DNA of 64,000 bases from positions 32,232 to 96,231 of the forward strand of contig JAESRX010000063.1 of assembly GCA_016764435.1 (NCBI GenBank), given 5' to 3'. The stretch comes from Flavobacteriaceae bacterium. GTDB lineage: Bacteria > Bacteroidota > Bacteroidia > Flavobacteriales > Flavobacteriaceae. This document shows, in pieces, positions 32,301 through 39,341 of this stretch; position 1 is the first letter of the stretch; each line of letters begins with the position of its first letter. The notes beneath the pieces are model-generated. The model saw only the letters and a list, made by a program, of their open reading frames with translations. It was not told the DNA's origin and made no database searches. The position numbers were made by a program, and so were the translations under genes.

Positions 32301-35300
32301 ACGACCTAATTGCAGGAACGGATTTAGAGCTTCCTATAACGGTTTGGACAGGTGCAAATATGGAAAGTGAGTATATAATTACAGTGACAGATACTCAAAC
32401 GAATTGCGCTGTTGTGAAATCATTATTTGTAGCCGATGCATTAAAACCTATAGTTGCTTCTTCTTTAGCTGTTCATGCATCATGTAAGGGAGCTGCTGAT
32501 GGAAGCATTTTTGTGACGGCAGTTGATAATGGCATTGGTCCATTTACATTTGCTATTACAGCACCAAGTGCAATAACACCGGATATAGTGAGCGATTATA
32601 CGGCGACCTTTAATAATCTACAAGGGACTGTCGATGGTATTAACTATACCGTTACGATCACTGCAGCAAATGGCTGTACTACAGAAAAAATAATTAAAAT
32701 TAAGGAACCTTCGCCTGTGAGTATTGATGCGGTGAATATAAGTCCGTTTGGATGTAGTGATGGGAATACCCCTGAAGCTGCAAATATCACAGTCTCCACT
32801 ATTACTGGAGGGAGCGGTGTATATCCTAGGGTGGTGTTTGTGAATTCAGATGGAGATGTCGTACAGGATGGAGGAAGTAATGTATTGAGTATTGTGTATA
32901 ATGTTGCTTCTAATACATATAGTGTTGCTATGGGAAGTACTTCTCCGGGGGTATTTACAATCCATGTTTATGACAGCAATGGATGTGAGGCAACGACCAC
33001 TGAAACGATTCTTCTTTTTGATCGAATTATAACGGCTTCTATTGCTATAAATGATGCTATTTCTTGTGTAAATGCAGGAGAGGATATTCAGCTGATAGTT
33101 GTTTCCTCTGGAGCTGATAATTCATTGTTTGAATTCTCTGATGATGCTGGATTGACATGGCAAGGAAGTCCTGTTTTTAATGATTTAGCAGTAGGGAATC
33201 ATCAATTTATTATTAGACATAAAATTACAAAATGTGAATTTCCTATGAGTCATGAAGTTTTCAATCCGAATGTCTTTACGCCGAAAGTAACGGTAGAAAG
33301 CCGTGTAGTTTGTAAAGGTTCTATTACTGGTGAAGTTACCTTTGAAATAGAAGATGCTACATATTTAGGTGGTTTCAATTGGGAAATTTTTGATACCAAA
33401 GGATCTTTGTCAGATGATAGTGATGATGTTTCTGTAGGTACAGGAGTTGAGTCGAGTAATGGACCAACAGATCCGATTTTTATAGGGGAAGGTTCGTATT
33501 ATGTACGCATTACCCAATACAATTTTCCGAATTGTAATAATCGATCTTATTTTACGGTGACAGCACCGGAAGAAGAATTATCGGGAAGCTATTTAAGCAA
33601 TGCCATTACGTGTAGTGGTGATGATGGTAGTATTCGAATTAAGGCTCAAGGAGGTTGGGAAAATTATGAGTATTATGTAGGAATAGGCGCTCCTAGTACT
33701 GAAAGTTGGACTGTCTCGAATTCCTTTGATGGATTGTCAGTAGGAACGTATCAAGTATGGATTAGAGATGTTTTAGGTTGTGAAAAACAAGTATTTCCAG
33801 ACGTAGTATTGGTGGACCCATCTCCTATTACCGCTTCGTTAATAGTGAAAAACTATAATTGTGAAGGATCTAATGGAGAAATTGAGGTAACGAATGTGTC
33901 TGGAGGTGAAGGGAAAAATTATAAGTACCAATTATTCTTAGACGGTGCCGCTGTAGGAGCAGCACAAATAAGTCCTGTTTTTACAGGTTTAGTTGCAGGT
34001 AATTATCATGTTGATATTACAGATTTTTGGTCTTGTACAGGAAGTACAGGGGGTACTATAACATTATATGATGTATTAGCGCCAACAATTGTTATTCAAA
34101 AAGAAATAGATTGTACAGGAGCTCCAGAAGGAGAATTAATCGTTTCGATGACGGGAGGATCAGGTGCTTTTAAATTTGTAATGACCTTACCTGATGGGAC
34201 TACTTTAACAAATACCACAGGTGTGTTTGATGATTTAGGACTTATAGGTATCTATACGATTCGTATTACAGATACTATTACTTTGTGTAGTTCTTCTATT
34301 GAAGAAACGTTGAAAAAACCTTCTACGGTGGTGTTATTACCTACATCTTGGACAGATGTAAAATGTAATGGAGGGAGTGATGGAACAATTACCATTAATC
34401 TAGCGCAACCGAGCACTGGTAGTAATGATGAACCTGTGTACACGTATGAAATTACAGGCCCCGTAAATGTAGGTCCTCAAAACAGTAATGTATTTAGTGG
34501 CTTGCCTTCGGGAATGTATACTGTAAAAGCCATTTCAGTAAAGGGATGTGAAGCCATTCAAAATAATATTGAAATCACAGAGCCTAGCTTATTGTCCGTA
34601 AAAGTTGTGGCGACCACATTTGGGTGTACTCCTGATAATTTGACCAATAGGGTTCAATTAACAGTGTCTGCAACTGGAGGAATACCTGATTATTTGTACA
34701 GTATAAATGGAGTTGATTTTACCAGTTCACCTATTTTTTACATAGTTGACACAGGGCTTGTTCAGAATATTACAGTTACAGTAAAGGATGCTAATGTATG
34801 TATTGCTAATTCGGGTTCTTTGACAATTAACCCTTTACTAGCTATTACAAAGGTTACAGTAGTACAAAAGAAACCTATTTCTTGTTTGAATCCAGAACAA
34901 GTAACGATTACAGTTCTAGGAGGATCCGGTAATTTCACCTTTGAATTACTGCCAGATGGTCCGAGTCAGGGACCGGTAGTAAGTGATACTGCAGATTTTG
35001 AGCTCCCTAGTGAAGGTAATTATACCTTTAAGGTTATTGATAATGATACGGGATGTTATTTTGTAGCAATGCCTTATGATGTGGCGCTCTATAATACCAT
35101 TACAGTAGAAGCAACGGCGACAGGTGCCGTTAAGTGTTTAGAGGATGCCAATGGGATATTGGAATTTAAAGTTCTTAATTATACGGGTAACTTCACCTGG
35201 TTTGTAAATGATTCTTCGGGTGCTGAAATAGTAACAGGTACGGGGAATACAATGAATAATCCAATAGTGGTACCTGGTTTAATTGCTGCAAATTATTCGG

Positions 35301-37588
35301 TACGAGTTGTAGCTACAGATCCTGCCTTTTGTGCGGCTACGAGTAATGTGATTACTATAGAGTCACCAAATAATGCATTGAATTTGAAGTTGGAGTTATT
35401 GCATAAAGTAACGTGTAACCCAGGAAGTGATGGAGAAATTAGAGCCATTGCAACTGGTGGATGGGGCGGTTACGAATTCCAGCTGGCATTGGAAGGAACT
35501 ATTATTGTTCCTTTTGGGACTGACCATGTATTTGGAGAGTTAGTCGCAGGAGATTATACGGTGACGCTTCGCGATTTAAATGGTTGTAGTAAAGCGATAA
35601 AAAATATTAAGATCGCTTCTCCTTTGCTTATTACAGCGAATGCTTCTTCCAATTCAATACGATGTAATGGAGATTTAACAGGAGAAATTGAAGTGGTTGC
35701 AACTGGTGGTCAAGGACCTGGTACTTATGTGTATAGTTTAGTAGATTCCAGTGGGAATACTACTGCTTTTCAATCAGATAATGTATTTAAGAATCTAGCC
35801 TCTGGTACTTATACCGTATTGGTTAGTGACGATTTATCCTGTGATGTTATCACAGCGCCCGTAACCATTAAATCACCACCGATAGTCAATGCGTCTGCAA
35901 CGTTAATTACAGCGCTTTCTTGTACTGTTCCTGCCCAAATTAAGGTGGAGGGCTCCGGAGGAGATGGGGGACCATACACCTATAGTGAAGATGGAATTGT
36001 GTATGATACAACCAATGTATTTACGCTGGATCCTACAAGTGTAGTCACCTATCAATATTTCGTAAAAGATGCAAGTGCTTGTGTCTCTTCCGTGTCCAAT
36101 GGAATTACGATATCTCCTATTGAACCTTTAAAAATAGACCTTGATATGCAGTATGGGTCAATCGTTTGTTTTGGAGCGACAAATGCTGTTATTTCTGCGA
36201 TCACTTCGGGAGGATTAGGAAATTATATGTATGAATTATTAGACGGAGGAGGGGTTTCTATTAAAGGACCACAAAGCGCGGGTCTCTTTGAAGAATTAGG
36301 GGCAGGTACCTATAAAATTAGAGTGACGAGTTTAGATTGTTTGGAGACTTCAATAGCCGTAACAATTTTGAATCCTGACCCGATAGTAATGACAAAAAAT
36401 GTAGATTTTCAGGGTGTTTCTTGTTTTGGGGAAGAAGATGGAATCATTACTATATACGCAACAGGGGGAACAGGGAAACTTCTGTACAGTATCGATCAGA
36501 ATAAATATGTAACCAGTAATGTATTTAGTGGATTGGCAAAAGGAATCTATACAGTATCCGTGATCGATGAAAACGGATGTCATCCAGGCTATGTAACTGG
36601 AGAGATAAAAGAACCTAAAAACTTAGAGTTTTTGGACGCTAAAGTAAAAGAAGAAAAATGTATTAATGATAAAGATGGAGTCATTGAACTAGTGATTGAA
36701 GGAGGAACAAAACCATATTTTACTAAGTTAGGATTGGGAGGTGTTTATGAGCAAGATAAAATGATCTATTCCGGTTTAGAAGGAGGGGTAACATACCTGT
36801 TTTATGTAAAAGATAGTAATGGATGTGAGAATTCTTATTCTAAAGATTTAAAGAAACCTGTAGCCTTAGATTTTGAGGTAAATAGCGTGTTTTTATGTGA
36901 TGGAAATGTTCAAATTACGGCTTCTGTAGCTGCGGAATATAAAAATAAAGTTACCTATTCAATGATGATAGGAACTTATTCTGAGGTGAATAATACAGGA
37001 CTGTTCCTTGTTACGAATATTATCAAGGATCAAAAGGCACATGTGATGGTTCAACACGATAATGGTTGTGCATCTGATGTTTTAGAGGTAGATGTCGCTA
37101 AGATACTTCCGCTCTTTGTTACCGTAAGTGAAACATTTGTGAATACCATTACGGCTGTAGGGACAGGCGGATTACCTCCTTATCAATATCGGATTAATGG
37201 AGAGGATTATGGCAGTTCAAATAAATTTATAATTTCGGAAACAGGGCAGTACACAATAGGTATTATAGATGCTAGAGGCTGTGTGTCTAGTGCATTGATT
37301 GATATGGAATATGTATCCGTTGTTTTTCCTGATTTCTTTACGCCAGATGGAGATGGGACCAATGATTATTGGTATCCGAAAAATCTAAAAGCGTATCCTA
37401 ATATCACCGTTTCTATATTTGATCGTTATTCTAGATTGATCGCTAAATTTAAAGGGGTTCAGATAGGATGGGATGGAAAATATAGAGGGAAACCATTGCC
37501 TTCAGGGGATTACTGGTATGTAATTGACCTGGATGGAACACAGGGAGACAAGAGGGATCTAATGGGGAATTTTACACTTTATCGCTAA
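23372..37588 (+). CDS. sprB: Giant SprB-like gliding/surface adhesin with T9SS type B sorting domain, copy 1
   Basis: About 4738 aa (ORF call 4741 aa from an upstream TTG; ATG at 23372). Signal peptide, LYWGAI N-terminal domain, DUF11-like domain (TVLKTVDDGTNDLEGSDVVLGQRLWYQLRFQNTGNDDAINMTMVDTLP), about 43 SprB-type modules, C-terminal FPDFFTPDGDGTNDYWYPKNLKAYPNITVSIFDRYSRLIAKF...GDYWYVIDLDG. Confidence 0.9.
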   Translation: MKKILIIFKDMKFVKLLAFLCVYICLNPITLTAQTAVPFEIRYNSKLRGELTLISNSIVNRDNGPGETSNDPYNGGNSNDWSNMKYIDVDDDPTTFSSSKSNLVIANQDCINIKYAGLYWGAIYQDEERNPAYTSVKFKLPGVGDYHDINADTIIFDDQDTYYPDPYACFADVTALVQTLESPVGEYTVANIFANQGKSGEGSPYGGSSGGWTLVIVYEDPMLSNKNVTIFDGFSGVEKGVAASVSVSGFTTIPKGPVNARIGVSCLEGEIQLKGDKYEISTGANYPNFTALSDAENPSDNFFNSSITIDGSHYLDRVPNSINNLGWDTDLFQVFNPSNLVIGNQETSATLRLETVQDRYYVFYTSFSVEIIEPQITVLKTVDDGTNDLEGSDVVLGQRLWYQLRFQNTGNDDAINMTMVDTLPINVDLDESSMVLPPGVTYTYIQPTGLSGGILTFTIPNEIVTKGATYYDIRFKVAISDECNDLRDACENRIENISYSYYTGKDSGTEISDDPSFYGLDACNFGITGSTNFLVDVNACTFDRNEVMCGSSLDLTAGSDFIAYVWKDASGNIIGDTQTITVTNIGVYTVDKTAAAPCVNAKETITVVPFGEQTNPLISPDGSGGYLYVDEVLVCPNDGRKLSEIYLCGTDDSRDIVTNIAGAEAIKWQKLSEEQEGNAYPNCPNTEGSSVWTTVDSTNNFKVVAAGEYRLELVFPGGCFVRYYFNVFKSTVEPAISKKNINCGKEGFIAIYNIDTSLYEFSVVLEGQPAGNFTSQHTYPINVAGDYTVYFRQIGVSLSACVPKIESIHISEKTIHTTITASPILCETGKGAIRVQVNDVPGDYLMELQTMAGEVIGNYGPSPLNDNLFDNLDAGFYQVIVTTPECSDRIENIEIKPPVPLEFTAALAQSITCIDGIIKVNSSGGLVPHYYAIHSYILEGTATWTVISSSEYKYQTNQLFDISNPGVYRFIMVDSNLCTAISNEVEIKIEPKISYDLEITDVVCFGDDTGLVTISPTGNLNGNELTFALDDGIVGNGVFDAILSDGSYDDASFTSIMSFIGLPTGNYTLIMRVSKGTSTCDFPEVFTIGAPSAGITGKLHIVQEYTCKKLGEIAVAITGDTAISGGTPPYVYAIDGVSFTSDNTFSDLTNGTYVVTVKDSENCVFLTNSIILEALNPPTDLNFETTAIKCPSLETEITVSVINGNPPFEYEIISPSSAVIHNGNNKVFTGILEGTYTIRVTDAKGCEYEKDKTINAISQIAIKGNVTASVQCKGSTSGAAEFTVSGYKKTYSYRVNGGAVTSDQSTATINLSNLLAGNYEVTVIDEDTACTDTYTVTVDEPEFPLILELLPTLITCNSNATIKAFVTGGWGAFNYKLQTQAGVVHTDYSSDSLFLNVLEGEYTVLVRDANGCVVSKDISIKAAISPTVSIVSNTGCYTAMGTIVITASGTGVAPLKYAIDGGSYQSSATFSGITPGEHQVSIIDGDGCKAVSNLLNFSPELIMSVQYLPIISCENTTEVAITANGGNGVYTYAIVASGILPSETDYGIASSITVTGIGSYDVYVKDGKQCSVMTTINVTKKDELEISYTATAVFCNGDFVKITAIGIGGEAPYFYQLENVSGTIFNSFQTQTVFNTVVAGNYLLRIKDANNCEETVPVVISEPEYLVASAGVSELVSCNKDLYAAVHITNPQGGTPFSLPDLYRYSFDGGISYTISNTQNLPSGTHTVYIKDANGCVFPMEVIVAAKIAGPSYLTALTYNCVGEGIFEILPEDVIPLFSYTYTLDGGAEFLPNTGIGHVFSNVSVGDHTVTMNFTPLATPTKNVVLNEDFGAGENTSLSNVSPVYCYEPQDGTGACYFGPSINEGEYCVTKEVTSPSLSWRSPNDISGMANGRFLVVNVVGDAGDNGVIYQKSVSGIHPNKDITISLAVYNLLKMGAVGTDPSITIQLTDSSGTVLLDAAGDPVAFNVGEVPKNNHADDWHQYTVSLNPGLITDLNIVIRTDAGVTEGNDIAIDAIIAYQEPDQCATETSVTFTVEDAKEFKAVTNSIEETTCNGGTDGGIAIELSNFNPTYGYKYRIDGLGDWIGPKFSNLLTVDGLTSGSHSIEIVYLNIDGSQDCKKTITEIIGEPSAVVVSAGIKVNLTCRNISTTQATIEASAVGGSGPYQYQLETVAGLVLTSFQKSPFFTNLAAGSYMVRARDVFGCEDLIAVPVEVLTPKEIVFTAVPGACYQGDSKGTITVSVVDGNGNYQFSINGNAFQVPTPVTSLNYTFENLVSGTYEVLVKDQYGCMESVSVTINSVLRARALLVNDIDCIAPTMGEITVEAYGGDGSYSYQWSKDGGVTWNNSNFAGNKFTNTAAGTYVFKVTDGANCSGLTKSIVLSPAVAPEFTLTAIDIACNGNSTGEISVNIDTNIGLPPYAVSVRNVLTGIVYGSQTTGLPGGNYEVTVTDLKGCFSKEDITIEEPSIIDGKIQSTDIKCEHPDDVLGTISIDAGGTGTAPYTYRVYNNGLLFDQTVDTALLGTTSYTFTGLEFGFYKIVILDSNGCENISEVTIGTAPNILVTLASTATCATGSIKVQVNTTSGSLSTGPYYFAIYPVATSPPSGAGWFVGVPGVLGNGDPTEEYTFNGLSPGVRYTFMVYNDTTKCSYIQEADELISPVSTLESTINTLTNVTCTGGSDGIVNFTISNYEASATQVDYQIFETITISPVPGLSGSFTGLGGADASASLSGLGSGDYFIQFTEVDGGNPGCITSSEPFSIKASENLLEIEAKSTKNQTCNDLGIVTAVARYGTGPYTYKIQLSTESDPTVTTWGSNNTTGIFKVPAGTYKVFVLDAFNCIQGTDEVVVTVDSIPEITFSINDASCPKEGAFEVTVSLLVAGVPPYSIRVNEGPFQPVSLPFTILNLSSGIDQLIEIQDQNACGSVQVFSIAPPLEFNAEITKLLDCSISPHAEITISDIVGSGKYTYEINGVAIGANDLIAGTDLELPITVWTGANMESEYIITVTDTQTNCAVVKSLFVADALKPIVASSLAVHASCKGAADGSIFVTAVDNGIGPFTFAITAPSAITPDIVSDYTATFNNLQGTVDGINYTVTITAANGCTTEKIIKIKEPSPVSIDAVNISPFGCSDGNTPEAANITVSTITGGSGVYPRVVFVNSDGDVVQDGGSNVLSIVYNVASNTYSVAMGSTSPGVFTIHVYDSNGCEATTTETILLFDRIITASIAINDAISCVNAGEDIQLIVVSSGADNSLFEFSDDAGLTWQGSPVFNDLAVGNHQFIIRHKITKCEFPMSHEVFNPNVFTPKVTVESRVVCKGSITGEVTFEIEDATYLGGFNWEIFDTKGSLSDDSDDVSVGTGVESSNGPTDPIFIGEGSYYVRITQYNFPNCNNRSYFTVTAPEEELSGSYLSNAITCSGDDGSIRIKAQGGWENYEYYVGIGAPSTESWTVSNSFDGLSVGTYQVWIRDVLGCEKQVFPDVVLVDPSPITASLIVKNYNCEGSNGEIEVTNVSGGEGKNYKYQLFLDGAAVGAAQISPVFTGLVAGNYHVDITDFWSCTGSTGGTITLYDVLAPTIVIQKEIDCTGAPEGELIVSMTGGSGAFKFVMTLPDGTTLTNTTGVFDDLGLIGIYTIRITDTITLCSSSIEETLKKPSTVVLLPTSWTDVKCNGGSDGTITINLAQPSTGSNDEPVYTYEITGPVNVGPQNSNVFSGLPSGMYTVKAISVKGCEAIQNNIEITEPSLLSVKVVATTFGCTPDNLTNRVQLTVSATGGIPDYLYSINGVDFTSSPIFYIVDTGLVQNITVTVKDANVCIANSGSLTINPLLAITKVTVVQKKPISCLNPEQVTITVLGGSGNFTFELLPDGPSQGPVVSDTADFELPSEGNYTFKVIDNDTGCYFVAMPYDVALYNTITVEATATGAVKCLEDANGILEFKVLNYTGNFTWFVNDSSGAEIVTGTGNTMNNPIVVPGLIAANYSVRVVATDPAFCAATSNVITIESPNNALNLKLELLHKVTCNPGSDGEIRAIATGGWGGYEFQLALEGTIIVPFGTDHVFGELVAGDYTVTLRDLNGCSKAIKNIKIASPLLITANASSNSIRCNGDLTGEIEVVATGGQGPGTYVYSLVDSSGNTTAFQSDNVFKNLASGTYTVLVSDDLSCDVITAPVTIKSPPIVNASATLITALSCTVPAQIKVEGSGGDGGPYTYSEDGIVYDTTNVFTLDPTSVVTYQYFVKDASACVSSVSNGITISPIEPLKIDLDMQYGSIVCFGATNAVISAITSGGLGNYMYELLDGGGVSIKGPQSAGLFEELGAGTYKIRVTSLDCLETSIAVTILNPDPIVMTKNVDFQGVSCFGEEDGIITIYATGGTGKLLYSIDQNKYVTSNVFSGLAKGIYTVSVIDENGCHPGYVTGEIKEPKNLEFLDAKVKEEKCINDKDGVIELVIEGGTKPYFTKLGLGGVYEQDKMIYSGLEGGVTYLFYVKDSNGCENSYSKDLKKPVALDFEVNSVFLCDGNVQITASVAAEYKNKVTYSMMIGTYSEVNNTGLFLVTNIIKDQKAHVMVQHDNGCASDVLEVDVAKILPLFVTVSETFVNTITAVGTGGLPPYQYRINGEDYGSSNKFIISETGQYTIGIIDARGCVSSALIDMEYVSVVFPDFFTPDGDGTNDYWYPKNLKAYPNITVSIFDRYSRLIAKFKGVQIGWDGKYRGKPLPSGDYWYVIDLDGTQGDKRDLMGNFTLYR
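25585..37310 (+). repeat. Array of about 43 divergent SprB-type modules (copy 1)
   Basis: Recurring protein pattern xxxCxGxxxGxIxVxxxGGxxPYxYxxx...FxxLxxGxYxVxVxDxxGC. Count made by eye; diverged at DNA level. Confidence 0.85.
28835..29449 (+). other. Non-SprB insertion domain inside SprB-like copy 1 (galactose-binding/jelly-roll-like candidate)
   Basis: VVLNEDFGAGENTSLSNVSPVYCYEPQDGTGACYFGPSINEGEYCV...NGRFLVVNVVGD...ITISLAVYNLLKMG...LNIVIRTDAGVTEGNDIAIDAIIAYQEPDQC interrupts the regular module pattern. Confidence 0.6.
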
Positions 37589-37606
37589 TAGTAAATAGAA
37601 AATTTT

Positions 37607-38539
37607 ATGAAGAAGCTAACACTTTTAATGGTTATATTGAGTTCTTTTTTAAGTAGAGGACAGGAGTTTACCATGCCTTTACTAAGTCAGTATATGGCAG
37701 AAAACCCCTATGTGATTTCTCCGGCATTTGCAGGAATCGGTCCTTATTATCAACTTAGACTAAGTGGTTTGGAGCAATGGGTAGGAGTGACAGATGCTCC
37801 GGGTACTCAGACACTTTCTTTAGATGGTCGTTTTACAGATGTCGATGGGATAGGTCTGTTGTTTTTTAATGATAGAAACGGTAATACAAAGCAGTACGGA
37901 GGCTTGATTAGCTATGCACATCATTTAACACTGAATGATTATCGCAATCAATTTCTTTCCTTTGGACTGTCGTATCGTTTTACGCAATTTAAAATAGATG
38001 TTTCAAAATTTAAGGAGAGTGATCCTTCCATTTATGGAGATAAATCCACGTTTAATTCAAATTTTGATATTGGTGTACTCTATAGATTTGAACGATTTTA
38101 TATGGCTTTAAATACCTCTAATATCTTAAATAAGAGCGCAAGAGCTTTTGCGGATAGTGAACCGCTGAAGCTTCGTAATTATTCAGTTTATACCGGGTAT
38201 AAGTTTGATAGAAATTCGAAAAATCAGTATGAAGTTTCTGTTTTTGGTCGTTATTTCGAAAGTGATGATAGATTTAGTACCGACTTGAATGTCAAATATA
38301 GAAGACGTACTAAAGAAGATTACTTTTGGGCAGGATGTAGTGTTAGAGTGATTAATGAGCAGCTGTTCAAGCCTGTTAGTGTGACGCCGATGCTTGGTTT
38401 GAAAAAGAATAATTTTTATGTTTCTTATGGGTTTGAATTGAATGTAAATGAAATTGCTCAATACAACCTAGGGACACATTTGATCACTTTAGGAATAGAT
38501 TTCTTATACAATCCTAGTGGTAGGAAATGTACATATTAG
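37607..38539 (+). CDS. sprF: PorP/SprF-family T9SS outer membrane protein, copy 1
   Basis: 310 aa; QEFTMPLLSQYMAENPYVISPAFAGIGPYYQLRLSGLEQWVGVTDAPGTQTLSLDGRF; 18 bp downstream of the sprB-like gene. Confidence 0.93.
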   Translation: MKKLTLLMVILSSFLSRGQEFTMPLLSQYMAENPYVISPAFAGIGPYYQLRLSGLEQWVGVTDAPGTQTLSLDGRFTDVDGIGLLFFNDRNGNTKQYGGLISYAHHLTLNDYRNQFLSFGLSYRFTQFKIDVSKFKESDPSIYGDKSTFNSNFDIGVLYRFERFYMALNTSNILNKSARAFADSEPLKLRNYSVYTGYKFDRNSKNQYEVSVFGRYFESDDRFSTDLNVKYRRRTKEDYFWAGCSVRVINEQLFKPVSVTPMLGLKKNNFYVSYGFELNVNEIAQYNLGTHLITLGIDFLYNPSGRKCTY

Positions 38540-38619
38540 GCTTTTATATGTTTGTCACTTTTTAAAATAGAAATAGGTTTTATGTAGACAGTAAAATACA
38601 ACGAATACAAGGCGCTGGA

Positions 38620-38639
38620 AAAGGTGTTATAACACCTTT
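38620..38639. repeat. Perfect 20-bp palindrome downstream of sprF-like copy 1
   Basis: AAAGGTGTTATAACACCTTT is its own reverse complement. Confidence 0.9.
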
Positions 38640-39258
38640 AAAATGTTAATTTTATGGAATAAAAACAGTTAGAATACCTAGCGTCCTGTGTGCTCTTTTC
38701 TTAGATGATTTAATTGATGCATACTCAAGGAGTATGGTAGAAAAAACTGGATATTCAGTGTTTTTTTAAAAAAACAGTTAAAGAATGGACGTTGAGATGC
38801 GTTCATTGAGTACTTGTAATTGAGGTTATTGGCTCTTTTTTAGAGGGTTTATTAAGTGGTGGAGCTCTTGTTTTTTAATAAAGTTTATCTAAGAATAATA
38901 AACCTTACTACACGGTTATTTGAACGATAGTAAATTATAAAAAGTAATTATGAGTCTCGTATAATCTTCCACTTAAAAATAGTGTGGTGGGCCTATTTTA
39001 TAAAGAGGATTAATCCCTCGTTTTTTTAGATATTAATTAAGTGTATTTGTAAAAATTCAGCAATATAATGAGTTTTTATTAAGAAAATATAGTTGTTGTT
39101 AACTTGTTGTTTTGTAATTGATTAATGGGTTTAGCTCTTGCTCTAGGGCTGAGTTAGGAGTTGCGGTTCCAATATATATTGTGTTAAAAGCTTGTGGTAC
39201 AAATTGTTGATTAGGTGTATTTTTTTATAAAAACTGCTTATTTATAATTATTTTAACT

Positions 39259-39266
39259 TATATTTG
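39259..39266 (+). promoter_or_regulatory. Putative -7 element (TATATTTG) of sprCDBF-like cassette 2
   Basis: TAnnTTTG match embedded in TTTAACTTATATTTGTA, close to TTTAACTTATGTTTGTA upstream of cassette 1. Confidence 0.5.
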
Positions 39267-39341
39267 TATGTAACAGGTAGCATTTATGATTACGTAATAG
39301 TGCCTGTGTTTAGTAAAGATAATAGATTAACTTAACCCCAT

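Noticed and set aside
25585-37310. Possible CRISPR or nucleotide-level tandem repeat array
   Set aside because: Repetition is at protein level only (SprB modules); no identical short DNA repeats with regular spacers were seen.
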